The notes: generated from the sequence alone by a model not told the origin. Shown: positions 37,001 through 45,991, counted from the stretch's first letter. The stretch is 64,000 nucleotides of DNA from Acinetobacter vivianii (GCF_014635885.1 NZ_BMDR01000002.1:186001-250000); one strand, 5' to 3'. Made by a program: numbers and translations.

Positions 37001-39176
37001 TGCACGCATGGCTGAAATGGATGCCATTGCCGTAATTGCCTACCATTTAGAAAATGCTTTTGAGCAGTTTGGTGTTCATCATTTCAATTCAAATGTGTAT
37101 GACAACCTGCTGAATACCGCATTGGCATGGCTGCATGAAGCCATCTTTAAGCGTCAATATGCGAATTTTGATGGCTTAAAACAAAGTCTGGAGAAGATGG
37201 AGTTTGTCGATGTTTCAGCTCAACTTCCTCAGAAACTTTCTGCGAGAGATATCTTCACGCCTGAATATACGATGGAGTTTGTTCAGGGCGATGGAACAGA
37301 ACCGCCATCAATGCTGGGTGAGTGGGAAACCACGGAACGTATTGAACAGAATAATGAAATGATTCGTGTCTCTGCGGACGTCATCGAGAAGATGATTGAC
37401 CTGTCAGGGGAAAATGCGATCAACCGTTCACGTATAGAGATGGACTTAGGTCAATTGGGCGGTACGTTGACGGAAATGGAGCTGGCGATCAAGCGTTTGG
37501 CGGATCAGTTACGCCGAATGGAAGGTGAGCTGGAAAGTCAGATTATTGCACGACATGGTGGAGAAGATGCGCGTTATGCCGACTTCGACCCATTAGAGAT
37601 GGACCAATATTCATCTCTGAACCAGTTGTCAAAATCACTGGCTGAATCAGCTTCGGATCTGGTTGACTTCAAGACCACCTTGTCTGAGAAGATTCGTGAT
37701 ACAGAAGGCTTGTTGCTGCAACAATCTCGTATTCAGGCTGAGATTCAAGAAAGTTTAATGCGTACTCGTCTGGTACCATTTTCACGCTTGTTACCGCGTT
37801 TACAGCGTATCGTGCGCCAAACCGCTTCAGCATTGAACCGTCCAACTGAATTGGTGGTGAACAATACTGAAGGGGAATTAGACCGTAGTATTCTTGAGCG
37901 TCTGGTTTCACCTTTTGAACATATGTTACGTAACGCGATTGACCATGGTATTGAAGATCGTGAACAGCGTTTACAAGCCAATAAACCTGAAACTGGGCAC
38001 ATCGTCCTGAATATTGGCCGTCAAGGTACTGATGTGGTCGTGACTTTCAGTGATGATGGTAAAGGGATCGATGTTAACCGTATTAAAGAAAAAGCACTGC
38101 AAACGGGTCTAATGACGCCAGACCAGAAGCTGGAACAGGAAGAGATTTTACAATTTATCTTCCATCCTGGTTTTAGTACTGCTGCTCAGGTCACACAGAT
38201 TTCTGGGCGTGGTGTAGGGCTGGATGTGGTACAAAGCGATATTAAAGCTTTGGGCGGGCATGTTAGTGTGGATTCTACATTGGGTACAGGCACCACCTTT
38301 ACCATCCGAGTTCCAACAACGGTTGCAGTAAGTGATGCCTTGATGGTTAAAGCAGGCGATCAACAGTTTGCATTCCCATTGGCACAGATCGATCGTATTG
38401 TTCGTATTTCACCAATGGCACTTGAGCAATACTTTGACAGTCAGGATGACTATTTCACTATTGATCAGGAACGTTACCGTTTACGCTATCTTTCTGAGTT
38501 TGTGGCAGGACAGCCAATTCCACGTTTGAGTGGTGTGGTTCATTCTTTACCTGTGTTACTGATCAAAGGTGCACAAGGACAGACTACCGCATTACTGGTG
38601 GATCAGTTGATTGGTTCGCGTGGTCAGATTGTTGTGAAACCTGTCGGGCAGCAGTTCTCTAGTATTGGTGTGATTGCGGGTGCAACGATTCTGGGTGATG
38701 GTCAGGTCTGTTTAATTCTGGATGGTCAGAATATTGCGCGACAAGCGCAGTCGACTGCGCGTAGTAAGCAGGCCGATGAGACTTATACCAAACAGCGTTA
38801 TGATGAACGTCGCCTGATCATGATTGTCGATGACTCGGTCACCGTACGTAAGGTGACTTCGCGTCTGTTAGAGCGCCAAGGTTATGATGTGGTCACTGCC
38901 AAAGATGGTGTTGATGCGATGGAGCAGCTCGAAACAGTGAAACCTGACCTGATGCTACTGGATATTGAAATGCCACGTATGGATGGTTTTGAGGTCACAA
39001 ACCTTGTACGACACCATGAGTTGCATAAGGACTTGCCAATTATCATGATCACCTCGCGTACAGGTGAGAAACATCGTGAACGTGCATTGTCGCTTGGTGT
39101 AAGTCAATACATGGGTAAACCATTCCAGGAAGAAGCACTTCTGGAAAATATTGAAAGTTTACTGGCTGTGCGCTAA
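34089..39176 (+). CDS. chpA: Hybrid histidine kinase ChpA (PilL) of the Pil-Chp system
   Basis: About 1695 residues. Five histidine phosphotransfer domains are visible with their His at about residues 66, 251, 569, 762 and 966. A degenerate helical domain lies between the second and third. The dimerisation helix and HATPase follow (RNAIDHGIED near 1280, then GRGVGLDVV), then a CheW-like domain, and a C-terminal receiver with D1625. P. aeruginosa ChpA has six HPt plus two variants, so this one is simpler. HPt3 and HPt4 are near copies 193 residues apart. I prefer the ATG at 34089, where the protein begins MKQILKTL; a GTG at 34032 would add 19 residues without a clear ribosome site. It phosphorylates PilG and PilH. 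Confidence 0.94.
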   Translation: MKQILKTLVETMTLPEDSYLEQDAEILEIFIEELDEIFVELEPLLVQWKEQPHQQNVLTDIRRHFHTLKGSGRMVGAKSSGELAWTVEDTLNRVIAGTITLNADIQRYVQSVFNLYRFKLAHDFKAVQAHQVDFKPLVLLGQQLQQQQSPEPALAELLNLAVDLNHDEILTGLELVDDVVVETEAQNQVPQQVEPVSELELATPFEDEALAKETLAIFQEEAEEHLATINQFLQNDRPSNDQYNTLIRALHTLRGSSAMAHVDHVFEASSKVENLFKTLLQEELDSSSDETALLTHYAQFVGDYLHTLKHEGTQQKFNEIYETFNVAWDSYDFQLEEKNGEAIRPQGLVSQLIELEINDLLDVEFDFEKRARHEFPQYIQLLSQQAEILLQHTHHHATIGMYQYTSLLRSSYQDLIFKPSLLNLDYAFELYHQVHQQFIQLFDTLAAGQRVTLTKAHERVLNELSSFTQQNVESVQQEAVDVETHTVEETLAVEPQATSSAVTDLAAQFALDKQQLDSDEANRDFDPDLLDIFLEEADELLAGIDTDLNTWAADHKNIDALKNLMRYLHTLKGGANMIQARHIGVISHELETIYEKLINQQIQATPALIAVIRAVQDDIADRIQIIRDQHVDYPATHTLAVLHNLEKTTVTAPQADVTFATPQPVLETVETQTNDSAVETSNSGTAIPANATVDVTAFAAQLALDKQQLQSAESNRDFDPDLLDIFLEEADELLAGIDIDLSTWTADHQNLDALKNLMRYLHTLKGGSNMIQARHIGLIAHELETIYEKLINQQIQATPHLVAIIRLVQDDIADRIQTIRDQQTDYPSTHVVQLLQQADQTVAPATLEPVIETVDAFAAIETDVVEAQAELPELAEVEPALDAQTVALTTPETSAVASDEILDATSAAQTLEAVAEPLDDDVRSLVEQTFLEEAEELLEQAQSLLKQWFEQRGNRSVLLQLQRNAHSLKGGARMAEMDAIAVIAYHLENAFEQFGVHHFNSNVYDNLLNTALAWLHEAIFKRQYANFDGLKQSLEKMEFVDVSAQLPQKLSARDIFTPEYTMEFVQGDGTEPPSMLGEWETTERIEQNNEMIRVSADVIEKMIDLSGENAINRSRIEMDLGQLGGTLTEMELAIKRLADQLRRMEGELESQIIARHGGEDARYADFDPLEMDQYSSLNQLSKSLAESASDLVDFKTTLSEKIRDTEGLLLQQSRIQAEIQESLMRTRLVPFSRLLPRLQRIVRQTASALNRPTELVVNNTEGELDRSILERLVSPFEHMLRNAIDHGIEDREQRLQANKPETGHIVLNIGRQGTDVVVTFSDDGKGIDVNRIKEKALQTGLMTPDQKLEQEEILQFIFHPGFSTAAQVTQISGRGVGLDVVQSDIKALGGHVSVDSTLGTGTTFTIRVPTTVAVSDALMVKAGDQQFAFPLAQIDRIVRISPMALEQYFDSQDDYFTIDQERYRLRYLSEFVAGQPIPRLSGVVHSLPVLLIKGAQGQTTALLVDQLIGSRGQIVVKPVGQQFSSIGVIAGATILGDGQVCLILDGQNIARQAQSTARSKQADETYTKQRYDERRLIMIVDDSVTVRKVTSRLLERQGYDVVTAKDGVDAMEQLETVKPDLMLLDIEMPRMDGFEVTNLVRHHELHKDLPIIMITSRTGEKHRERALSLGVSQYMGKPFQEEALLENIESLLAVR
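35604..36590 (+). repeat. Internal tandem duplication in chpA (HPt3/HPt4)
   Basis: Two in-frame copies of about 405 bases, at about 35604-36010 and 36183-36590, offset by exactly 579 bases (193 codons). Both encode FDPDLLDIFLEEADELLAGID and LMRYLHTLKGG-NMIQARHIG with few changes. The spacer between them, rich in Thr, Val and Ala, is not duplicated as clearly. Confidence 0.85.
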
Positions 39177-39188
39177 GAGGTAGAAAAA

Positions 39189-39644
39189 ATGGTAAAGAAA
39201 GGCGCAAACTCGGCATTGGGACAGATTGACCAGCAAGAGTTACAACATTTAATTACGGTCTCAACGGGATTTATTGATGCATACATTATTGAATGCCATC
39301 AAAAGGTTCCGATGTTATTGCCGCAGAATATTGTCTTGTCAGCAATGGATACTCAAACCAATGTTGAACATATTGAATGGCATGATTTGAAGCTGCCTGT
39401 TTATGCGGTGAATGATCCTGAGCAAAAACAAGGTGTGGCGCTAGTTGTAGAAGGCGAGGATGTGTCACAGCGTTTTGCACTGGTATGTAATGAAATGCCT
39501 GAATCGATCCGTTTACGTATTTCAGAGATTGTCGATGAAGAACGTGAAATTGATGATGATAAAGTCTTTCAATATGTAAAGATGGGGGAGAATAAGTTTT
39601 ATGTCCCCAATCTGCAAAATATACAAGCCCAACTGGGACTGTAA
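39189..39644 (+). CDS. chpC: ChpC-like CheW-domain protein
   Basis: 151 residues. A divergent CheW-like domain (LPQNIVLSAMD, HDLKLPVYAVND, GVALVVEGEDVSQRFALVCNEMPESIRLRISEIVDE) is recognisable. In Pseudomonas ChpC is an accessory coupling protein of the Pil-Chp system, about this size. It starts 12 bases after chpA with GAGG in front, and a strong terminator ends the operon. The assignment rests on position plus a weak domain match. Confidence 0.8.
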   Translation: MVKKGANSALGQIDQQELQHLITVSTGFIDAYIIECHQKVPMLLPQNIVLSAMDTQTNVEHIEWHDLKLPVYAVNDPEQKQGVALVVEGEDVSQRFALVCNEMPESIRLRISEIVDEEREIDDDKVFQYVKMGENKFYVPNLQNIQAQLGL

Positions 39645-39645
39645 T

Positions 39646-39676
39646 AAAAAAGGAACTCATTTGAGTTCCTTTTTTA
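39646..39676. terminator. Bidirectional terminator between chpC and dapE
   Basis: AAAAAAGGAACTCA / TGAGTTCCTTTTTT, a perfect 14-bp inverted repeat between convergent genes. Confidence 0.9.
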
Positions 39677-39692
39677 TGTGCTCTCGCAATTT

Positions 39693-40892
<1,200 letters not shown>

Positions 40893-40894
40893 TT

Positions 40895-40928
40895 AAAAAT
40901 AAACCTTATCTAGGTCTAGATAAGGTTC
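40895..40928 (-). terminator. Terminator of the small lipoprotein gene
   Basis: AACCTTATCTAG / CTAGATAAGGTT, a 12-bp stem with a 2-base loop, followed by TATTTTT on the minus strand. Confidence 0.75.
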
Positions 40929-40950
40929 GGGAACGCTTTTTCTATAAAAA

Positions 40951-41091
40951 TTACATTTTATCCTGAGTTTTTTCGGCAGTCTGAGTAACCTTGTCACCAG
41001 CTTTAGATACATCTTTACCAAAACCCTTAAATGTATTACAGCCAGTTAAAACAACAGCAGCCATGATCGAAGCAACTAAGATTTTTTTCAT
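40951..41091 (-). CDS. Entericidin-like small lipoprotein
   Basis: 46 residues. A short signal peptide (MKKILVASIMAAVVLTGC) ends in a lipobox with the acylated Cys at 18. The mature 29 residues (CNTFKGFGKDVSKAGDKVTQ and on) carry the GKD-x-x-KAGD-x-V motif of entericidin EcnA/EcnB. Entericidins are tiny envelope lipoproteins linked to stress-related lysis in E. coli; the function here is untested. GGAG stands 6 bases before the ATG at 41091; a second in-frame ATG is 3 bases upstream. It has its own terminator. Confidence 0.85.
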   Translation of the reverse strand: MKKILVASIMAAVVLTGCNTFKGFGKDVSKAGDKVTQTAEKTQDKM

Positions 41092-41214
41092 CATCTTCTC
41101 CGTTTAAATGTAATTATGATGTACTTAAGAGGCTAAAAAATTTACCATTAAATGAACATAAGGGTTTGATGGTAAATGTGTTATGAAATGTTATTTAGTC
41201 GAATAACAAGTAAA

Positions 41215-42075
41215 TTAAGTTAAACTAAATAAAAGTGAAGGTTGGCGGAACATATAATAACTAGGCGTTGGTGTATGGTGATAATAAAGCCCATTGGTCC
41301 ACCAGATAGCGGGTAGTGATGAAGCTTTTTGATCAGGGCAGAGCCATTCATGTCGTTGTAAGCGATAATAGGATGTAGTTGGTATCTGCGTTCCCCATTG
41401 ACCTAAACGCCGTGAAGTATTAATCCACGAAGGTACGCTTAATTCGCTTTGATCTGTAGGCAAGTACAACTGACCTTTCATCACTGCAAACTTACGCTGA
41501 ATTGGATGATGATTTGCCTCGGTAAACTGGAATTGACGCTCGGTAAAATGTTTTAATTTACGCTGTAAAGTATCTTCTCTATTTAACCCAAACCATTGTG
41601 CTAGATCGAGTTTGCCTTCGCCTAAATAATATTTTAAGGCAACTTCCCAATGTTCAACTTCTTGTGTTTCCTGATTGAGCAAAACAAAATCCAGCTCACC
41701 TAAGGTAATGGCACCTGCAATTTTTTGAATGCTGTGCCCGAGCAGTTGATAGGGATGGTAGTCATCATCCAATAACCAGAACCAGAGTAAGTTTTCAAAA
41801 CGTAAGCCAAGTCGTGTGCTTTTAAGTTGGGCCAGAAAATCAATCAGCTGCTGTGGCTGCTGATCCAGCTGCTTTAAACGTGATTCATAATTTTGATAAT
41901 GTGTTTGCCATTTCTGATCAGGATGTAATTCAAAATGATTTTTTATGGCGAGATCGTTTGGAATTTCAGTCAGGATATTCGGGCTGGCAATACAGAATGC
42001 CAAATGCCGTACGATTGGATTGTTAAACTGTAACCACGGCTCAAAAAAACAAGGGGTGGTAATTATTTTAGACAT
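41215..42075 (-). CDS. DUF1853 protein
   Basis: 286 residues, cytoplasmic. The family pattern is clear: LGLRFENLLWFWL, GELDFVLLN, then HWEVALKYYLG followed by FGLNREDTLQRKLKHF. The spacing of Glu, Asp and Glu...Lys in this core resembles a PD-(D/E)XK nuclease fold, but that is my inference; no function is known. I use the ATG at 42075, since a slightly longer frame would begin at TTG. It diverges from the DUF454 gene with 85 bases between the starts. Confidence 0.82.
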   Translation of the reverse strand: MSKIITTPCFFEPWLQFNNPIVRHLAFCIASPNILTEIPNDLAIKNHFELHPDQKWQTHYQNYESRLKQLDQQPQQLIDFLAQLKSTRLGLRFENLLWFWLLDDDYHPYQLLGHSIQKIAGAITLGELDFVLLNQETQEVEHWEVALKYYLGEGKLDLAQWFGLNREDTLQRKLKHFTERQFQFTEANHHPIQRKFAVMKGQLYLPTDQSELSVPSWINTSRRLGQWGTQIPTTSYYRLQRHEWLCPDQKASSLPAIWWTNGLYYHHTPTPSYYMFRQPSLLFSLT

Positions 42076-42160
42076 CAAGCCACTCAATCATGGAAATAAT
42101 AGGTTAAGTTTAAGAAACCACAATAAAAACACTTTATACTAGCACGGTTGTAAACAGGTG

Positions 42161-42541
42161 ATGGTTAATTGCTCAATGAAAACTTTATTCTGGCGTAGCT
42201 TGGTCGTGATTTTTATTACGTTGGGAATCATTGGGGCAATTTTACCGGGCATGCCAACCACGGTTTTCCTGATTCTGGCTGCATGGGCGGCGTCTAAAGG
42301 CTGGCCTGAAATGGATGCATGGTTACTGAACCATCCTAAATATGGCCCGACCTTACGCAACTGGCGTGAACATGGCACAGTACCGCGTAAAGCAAAATGG
42401 ATTGCCAGTATCATGATGCTGCTCAGTGGTATTTTGATGCTATTCACCAATGCACCATTCCTCGTCAAAGTTTTTACCGATGTCACTATGTTTATCGTGG
42501 CCGTGTGGTTGTGGTTACGACCCGAGCCTGAGCAGCGTTAG
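42161..42541 (+). CDS. ybaN: DUF454 inner membrane protein (YbaN-like)
   Basis: About 126 residues with three hydrophobic segments and the family signature IGAILPGMPTTVFLILAAWAASKGWPEMDAWLLNHPKYGPTLRNWREHGTVPRKAKW. YbaN-type proteins are small inner membrane proteins of unknown role. The start is ambiguous among GTG 42158, ATG 42161 (AGG 5 bases upstream) and ATG 42176. Confidence 0.88.
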   Translation: MVNCSMKTLFWRSLVVIFITLGIIGAILPGMPTTVFLILAAWAASKGWPEMDAWLLNHPKYGPTLRNWREHGTVPRKAKWIASIMMLLSGILMLFTNAPFLVKVFTDVTMFIVAVWLWLRPEPEQR

Positions 42542-43054
42542 GAAAAGCAACGCTTTTTAGCTGCGCAAGACGAGCGGCTATGCCGTGAGTGGCGAGGATA
42601 AATAAACGTCTTTTACTGAAGTGTAAGACGAGAACTATGTTTGAGTGAAGGTGTTAAGCAAAGTAACATTTTGCCCGAAGCGCAAGACCTTGCGCCAAAT
42701 ATGGCTCATATGCTGCGAGTGGCGAGGATAAACAAACGCCTTTTACTGAAGTGCAAGACGAGAACTATGTTCGAGTAAATACGTTAAGAAAAGCAAAGCT
42801 CTTGCGAAATGTATTCCTCATGCGCAACACGAAAACCGTATTCGAGGAAATGCATTAAGCAATCTTTGTCTTGAGTCCGATCAAAAATATATCCGAATAA
42901 CACGAACAAAGAACGAAACTAATATCTTCCAATGGTATTTTATTTTCCTACACCAACTTTAAGATTGATACACGACTAAAACTACTGAAAAGTACAAGAA
43001 AAAGTGCTTCATCTATGTTGAAATAAATGTGTTCTATCATTTATCGAGATAATA
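42542..43054. repeat. Degenerate tandem repeats in a gene-free stretch
   Basis: No convincing gene lies in these 513 bases. Two imperfect copies about 130 bases apart begin GAGTGGCGAGGATAAA (42587 and 42717) and continue through TTTTACTGAAGTG-AAGACGAG and AACTATGTT-GAGT. A shorter third copy is at about 42820-42870 (GCGCAACACGAAAACCG), and a partial copy precedes the first at about 42565. There are stops in all frames. From about 42880 to 43054 I see nothing beyond AT-rich leader sequence of the next gene. Confidence 0.7.
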
Positions 43055-43558
43055 ATGACCTATACCCTTGATCAGGCAGACATCATCATAGACTTGGCAC
43101 AACAAACGCTACGTTTGCCTAAACATAATAAATTCTATGTGATCTCTTCGGGCAAAAACGGTATTGGTGAACAGGAAAATAGCGGTAAGACCCCAAGAGG
43201 TTGGCATCAAGTCGCACAAAAGATTGGTGGTGATGCACCAAAACATGCCGTATTTATCGCGCGTCAACCGACTGGTGAAGTCTATGATCTGCAATTAGCT
43301 CAGCAATTTCCTCAACGAGACTGGATCTTGTCACGCATTTTATGGCTGGATGGTCTGGAAGAAGGCTTTAATCATGGGGAAGGGCACGATACCTTTAAGC
43401 GTTATATCTATATTCATGGTACACCTGACACCGAACCAATGGGTATTCCAATGTCTCATGGTTGTATTCGAATGAGAAATGATGAAATCGTTGAGCTGTT
43501 TGATCTCGTTTCTGAACAAGCGCTGGTCTATATTTCTGAACAAGCCTTAGAAAACTAA
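43055..43558 (+). CDS. Cytoplasmic YkuD-family L,D-carboxypeptidase/transpeptidase (ElsL-like)
   Basis: 167 residues, a single YkuD domain with active site H121-G ... S134-H135-G-C137-I-R-M. There is no signal peptide, unlike periplasmic L,D-transpeptidases. A. baumannii has a YkuD protein of the same size and location, ElsL (LdtK), which acts as a cytoplasmic L,D-carboxypeptidase trimming tetrapeptides in peptidoglycan recycling; Acinetobacter lacks the usual LdcA. I infer the same role here. GAGATAATA precedes the ATG. It lies just before the tRNA array but has its own direction-matched leader. Confidence 0.82.
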   Translation: MTYTLDQADIIIDLAQQTLRLPKHNKFYVISSGKNGIGEQENSGKTPRGWHQVAQKIGGDAPKHAVFIARQPTGEVYDLQLAQQFPQRDWILSRILWLDGLEEGFNHGEGHDTFKRYIYIHGTPDTEPMGIPMSHGCIRMRNDEIVELFDLVSEQALVYISEQALEN

Positions 43559-43672
43559 AGATGAAAATACGAATAAGTGCTTAAATAAAATACGAAAATA
43601 TCAGTTTTTGCATGAAATTACTTATTTTTTAATCATTCGTTCGGTTTTTTCAGAAAAGAATGGCAAAAGCGT

Positions 43673-43700
43673 TTGACAGGCTGTAAAGATTCTCTATAAT
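43673..43700 (+). promoter_or_regulatory. Promoter of the tRNA array
   Basis: Full-consensus TTGACA (43673-43678) and TATAAT (43695-43700) with a 16-base spacer, followed by a GC-containing discriminator (GCACCTC). The first tRNA starts 28 bases after the -10. Confidence 0.9.
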
Positions 43701-43727
43701 GCACCTCACAAACGATGAAGACGTTAA

Positions 43728-43803
43728 GGGCGCTTAGCTCAGTTGGTAGAGCGTCTGCCTTACAAGCAGAATGTCGGCGGTTCGATCCCGTCAGCGCCCA
43801 CCA
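43728..43803 (+). tRNA. tRNA-Val (TAC)
   Basis: 76 bases with CCA encoded. Acceptor GGGCGCT pairs with AGCGCCC; loop CTTACAA gives anticodon TAC; GGTTCGATCCC is the T-arm. Confidence 0.97.
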
Positions 43804-43826
43804 AGCCTTTACGTTAAGACTCAAGT

Positions 43827-43903
43827 GCAGCGGTAGTTCAGTTGGTTAGAATACCGGCCTGTCACGCCGGGGGTCGCGGGTTCGAGCCCCGTCCGCTGCG
43901 CCA
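43827..43903 (+). tRNA. tRNA-Asp (GTC), copy 1
   Basis: 77 bases with CCA encoded. Acceptor GCAGCGG/CCGCTGC, G discriminator, loop CTGTCAC gives anticodon GTC. Anticodon stem CCGGC/GCCGG differs from the other two Asp copies (TCGGC/GCCGA) by one compensated base pair. Confidence 0.97.
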
Positions 43904-43946
43904 CTTAAGTTTTAATATTCGTTTGCCATGATTGCAAAATTATCGT

Positions 43947-44023
43947 GCAGCGGTAGTTCAGTTGGTTAGAATATCGGCCTGTCACGCCGAGGGTCGCGGG
44001 TTCGAGCCCCGTCCGCTGCGCCA
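43947..44023 (+). tRNA. tRNA-Asp (GTC), copy 2
   Basis: 77 bases, CCA encoded, anticodon GTC, anticodon stem TCGGC/GCCGA. Identical to copy 3. Confidence 0.97.
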
Positions 44024-44124
44024 CTTTAAGATTGCAAGATTGGATAGAGTTGAGTAAATTAGAATTTATTCTTTTTATTCAAACAAATTCCTAAAGCATT
44101 GCTTTAGATTTGTTACCTCGCTCA

Positions 44125-44200
44125 GGGCGCTTAGCTCAGTTGGTAGAGCGTCTGCCTTACAAGCAGAATGTCGGCGGTTCGATCCCGTCAGCGCCCACCA
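44125..44200 (+). tRNA. tRNA-Val (TAC), copy 2
   Basis: 76 bases, identical to the first Val copy. Preceded by a small CTAAAGC/GCTTTAG hairpin and the octamer CTCGCTCA. Confidence 0.97.
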
Positions 44201-44239
44201 TAATTTGTGACATTTACTTCTCTATGAAAGTAATACAGT

Positions 44240-44316
44240 GCAGCGGTAGTTCAGTTGGTTAGAATATCGGCCTGTCACGCCGAGGGTCGCGGGTTCGAGC
44301 CCCGTCCGCTGCGCCA
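44240..44316 (+). tRNA. tRNA-Asp (GTC), copy 3
   Basis: 77 bases, CCA encoded, anticodon GTC; same sequence as copy 2. Confidence 0.97.
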
Positions 44317-44456
44317 TTCTCTTGATATCGGTTTAAGAGAATGTTAGTTTTAAACAAGTATTTCTATACTTGATCTCTGATACGAGATGCCATTAGAAAA
44401 ATCAAAGATTTTTCTCTTGCGCTCAGACAAAGCTTCGCTTTGTTGATCCTCGCTCA

Positions 44457-44532
44457 GGGCGCTTAGCTCAGTTGGTAGAGCGTCTGCCTTACAAGCAGAA
44501 TGTCGGCGGTTCGATCCCGTCAGCGCCCACCA
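44457..44532 (+). tRNA. tRNA-Val (TAC), copy 3
   Basis: 76 bases, identical to the other Val copies; last of the array. Two hairpins (AGAAAAATC/GATTTTTCT and ACAAAGC/GCTTTGT) and the octamer CTCGCTCA precede it. Confidence 0.97.
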
Positions 44533-44609
44533 TATTTCCTCCCCAATCTCATATCATTGTAATCAATACAAAGTTATTTTATGATTAGCGTCAATATAAT
44601 GATTCTAAT

Positions 44610-45104
44610 ATGAAGTACTTTATGAGAAATCCTTATCAACGCAAGGCTGCGTCGAAATCTCAAGCTACACCTGCTAATTCTTCGCTCAAAGATACATATC
44701 GTCAATTTATTCAAAATATTATTATGCAACGTCACGTGATTGCGCTCTATCACGACGGTTGGGCTTTATGTTCAACACCATCGGGTCAACATGCGTTATC
44801 TGTATGGCAAAATAAAAGCTTGGCGAAATTATTGATTAAAGACAATTGGGCGCAATACGAAATTCAGGAAGTACCCTTATTGGCTTTTATTGAGAAGATG
44901 ATTCCCTTTCTAAAAGAAAATAATACGATTTTATCTTTGGATTTAACACCTGAAGGGAATAACCTGCTGGTTACCCCTGATGCTTTATTATTAGATATTA
45001 AGAATTTCTTATACCAGATTTACTTACAACGGCCGGATGTGTTTGCTGAGTTAAAGCTTCCGTTGCCTCGAGATATTCGTTTGCATAACTCAGCTTCATC
45101 ATAA
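44610..45104 (+). CDS. DUF2750-like protein
   Basis: 164 residues, no signal peptide. The core HDGWALCSTPSGQHALSVWQNKSLAKLLIKDNWAQYEIQEVPLLAFIEKMIPFL has the 'GWAL ... VW ... A ... W ... E-PL--F' pattern of DUF2750, a family of unknown function. Ribosome sites are weak at both the ATG at 44610 and one at 44622. It begins 78 bases after the last tRNA, so read-through from the tRNA promoter is possible. It converges on the DUF218 gene with 20 bases between the stops. Confidence 0.75.
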   Translation: MKYFMRNPYQRKAASKSQATPANSSLKDTYRQFIQNIIMQRHVIALYHDGWALCSTPSGQHALSVWQNKSLAKLLIKDNWAQYEIQEVPLLAFIEKMIPFLKENNTILSLDLTPEGNNLLVTPDALLLDIKNFLYQIYLQRPDVFAELKLPLPRDIRLHNSASS

Positions 45105-45124
45105 TTTGAACAGAAAAACTTTAA

Positions 45125-45910
45125 TCAATATTCATTCAGCAACCAGCCACTGGCATAAGCAAAATATTCTCTTAACCAGGCATTATAGCGTGTGGCTAAA
45201 GGCGTGGTTGCACCGAGTAAGGTAATATCTCGATAGCCTTGTTTCTTGGCAATTGCGGCAGCTCTTAAAGTGTGGAAATCACTGGTCACAATTGCAATTG
45301 GTTGCTGGATATTGATGTGTTGGGCTTGTAATAAAGCCTGACTGTTTTTCAGATTGAGTTCAGTACTGGTGCTTTTATCTTCCAGAATGATTTGTGACAT
45401 AGGAATATTATATTGCTTGTGTAGATAACGAGACATCACCACGGCTTCGCTATCCGTTTCACCATAATCAATCCCGCCTGTCAGTACCAGTTTCGCATCT
45501 GGCTGAGCTAGGGCAACAGGAGCCGCACGGTCTAAACGTTTTGCCAGCGTCGCCGACGGTTCTCCATTTTCTATACCGCTACCCAAAACAATAATGGCCT
45601 TTACGGGTAAAACATGTTGTGTTTTTGCATTATTGTCAGCAAGATAATCAAAGAAATAGCCTAAGCTAATTAACCATGCCCAAAAACAGAGCCAGCCAAA
45701 ACGCCAGATTGAATGCAAACGGAAGTGGTAGAAAAAGAAACGCTCAATATGATAATAGAAGTAAGAATATAGGCAGAAAAATAATCCAAGCAGGAGAGGG
45801 AGTACTGTACCAATATGAATCTTTTTAAATGCGATGAGAATAGCGCCATCTAAAAATAAAACTGAACCAATAAGGGCTAGAAAAACACGAACCCATGAAC
45901 TTATTTGCAT
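45125..45910 (-). CDS. DUF218 envelope protein (YdcF/ElyC-like)
   Basis: 261 residues. Two or three N-terminal membrane segments (about 8-25, 32-52, 66-88) are followed by a periplasmic DUF218 domain: AIIVLGSGIENGEPSATLAKRLDRA, LVLTGGIDYGETDSEAVVMSRYL, and ILEDKSTSTELNLKNSQALL. The family includes SanA and ElyC, which affect envelope integrity and lipid carrier metabolism in E. coli; catalysis is unproven. It stands alone on the minus strand. Confidence 0.85.
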   Translation of the reverse strand: MQISSWVRVFLALIGSVLFLDGAILIAFKKIHIGTVLPLLLGLFFCLYSYFYYHIERFFFYHFRLHSIWRFGWLCFWAWLISLGYFFDYLADNNAKTQHVLPVKAIIVLGSGIENGEPSATLAKRLDRAAPVALAQPDAKLVLTGGIDYGETDSEAVVMSRYLHKQYNIPMSQIILEDKSTSTELNLKNSQALLQAQHINIQQPIAIVTSDFHTLRAAAIAKKQGYRDITLLGATTPLATRYNAWLREYFAYASGWLLNEY

Positions 45911-45991
45911 AATCTTAATCGTAGTCGATTTGAACCGTGCTAAGTGTATGCAAAATTAAAAGAAAGGCAAACTCTCCGATTGTCTTAGGAA

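Noticed and set aside
36499..37005. Minus-strand frame of 168 codons inside chpA
   Set aside because: Antisense to the coding region of a conserved kinase; low complexity rich in Leu, His and Gln, as expected from the reverse of Gln/Glu-rich codons.
42542..42880. CRISPR array
   Set aside because: Only two long imperfect copies about 130 bases apart, no constant short repeat or spacers, and no cas genes.
43633..43824. Minus-strand frame of 63 codons over the first tRNA-Val
   Set aside because: It is antisense to the tRNA; sequences like ALTGSNRRHSACKADALPTELS are a well-known artefact of tRNA genes read backwards.
43728..44610. Integration site or genomic island at the tRNA array
   Set aside because: No integrase, no duplicated tRNA 3' end downstream and ordinary genes on both sides.
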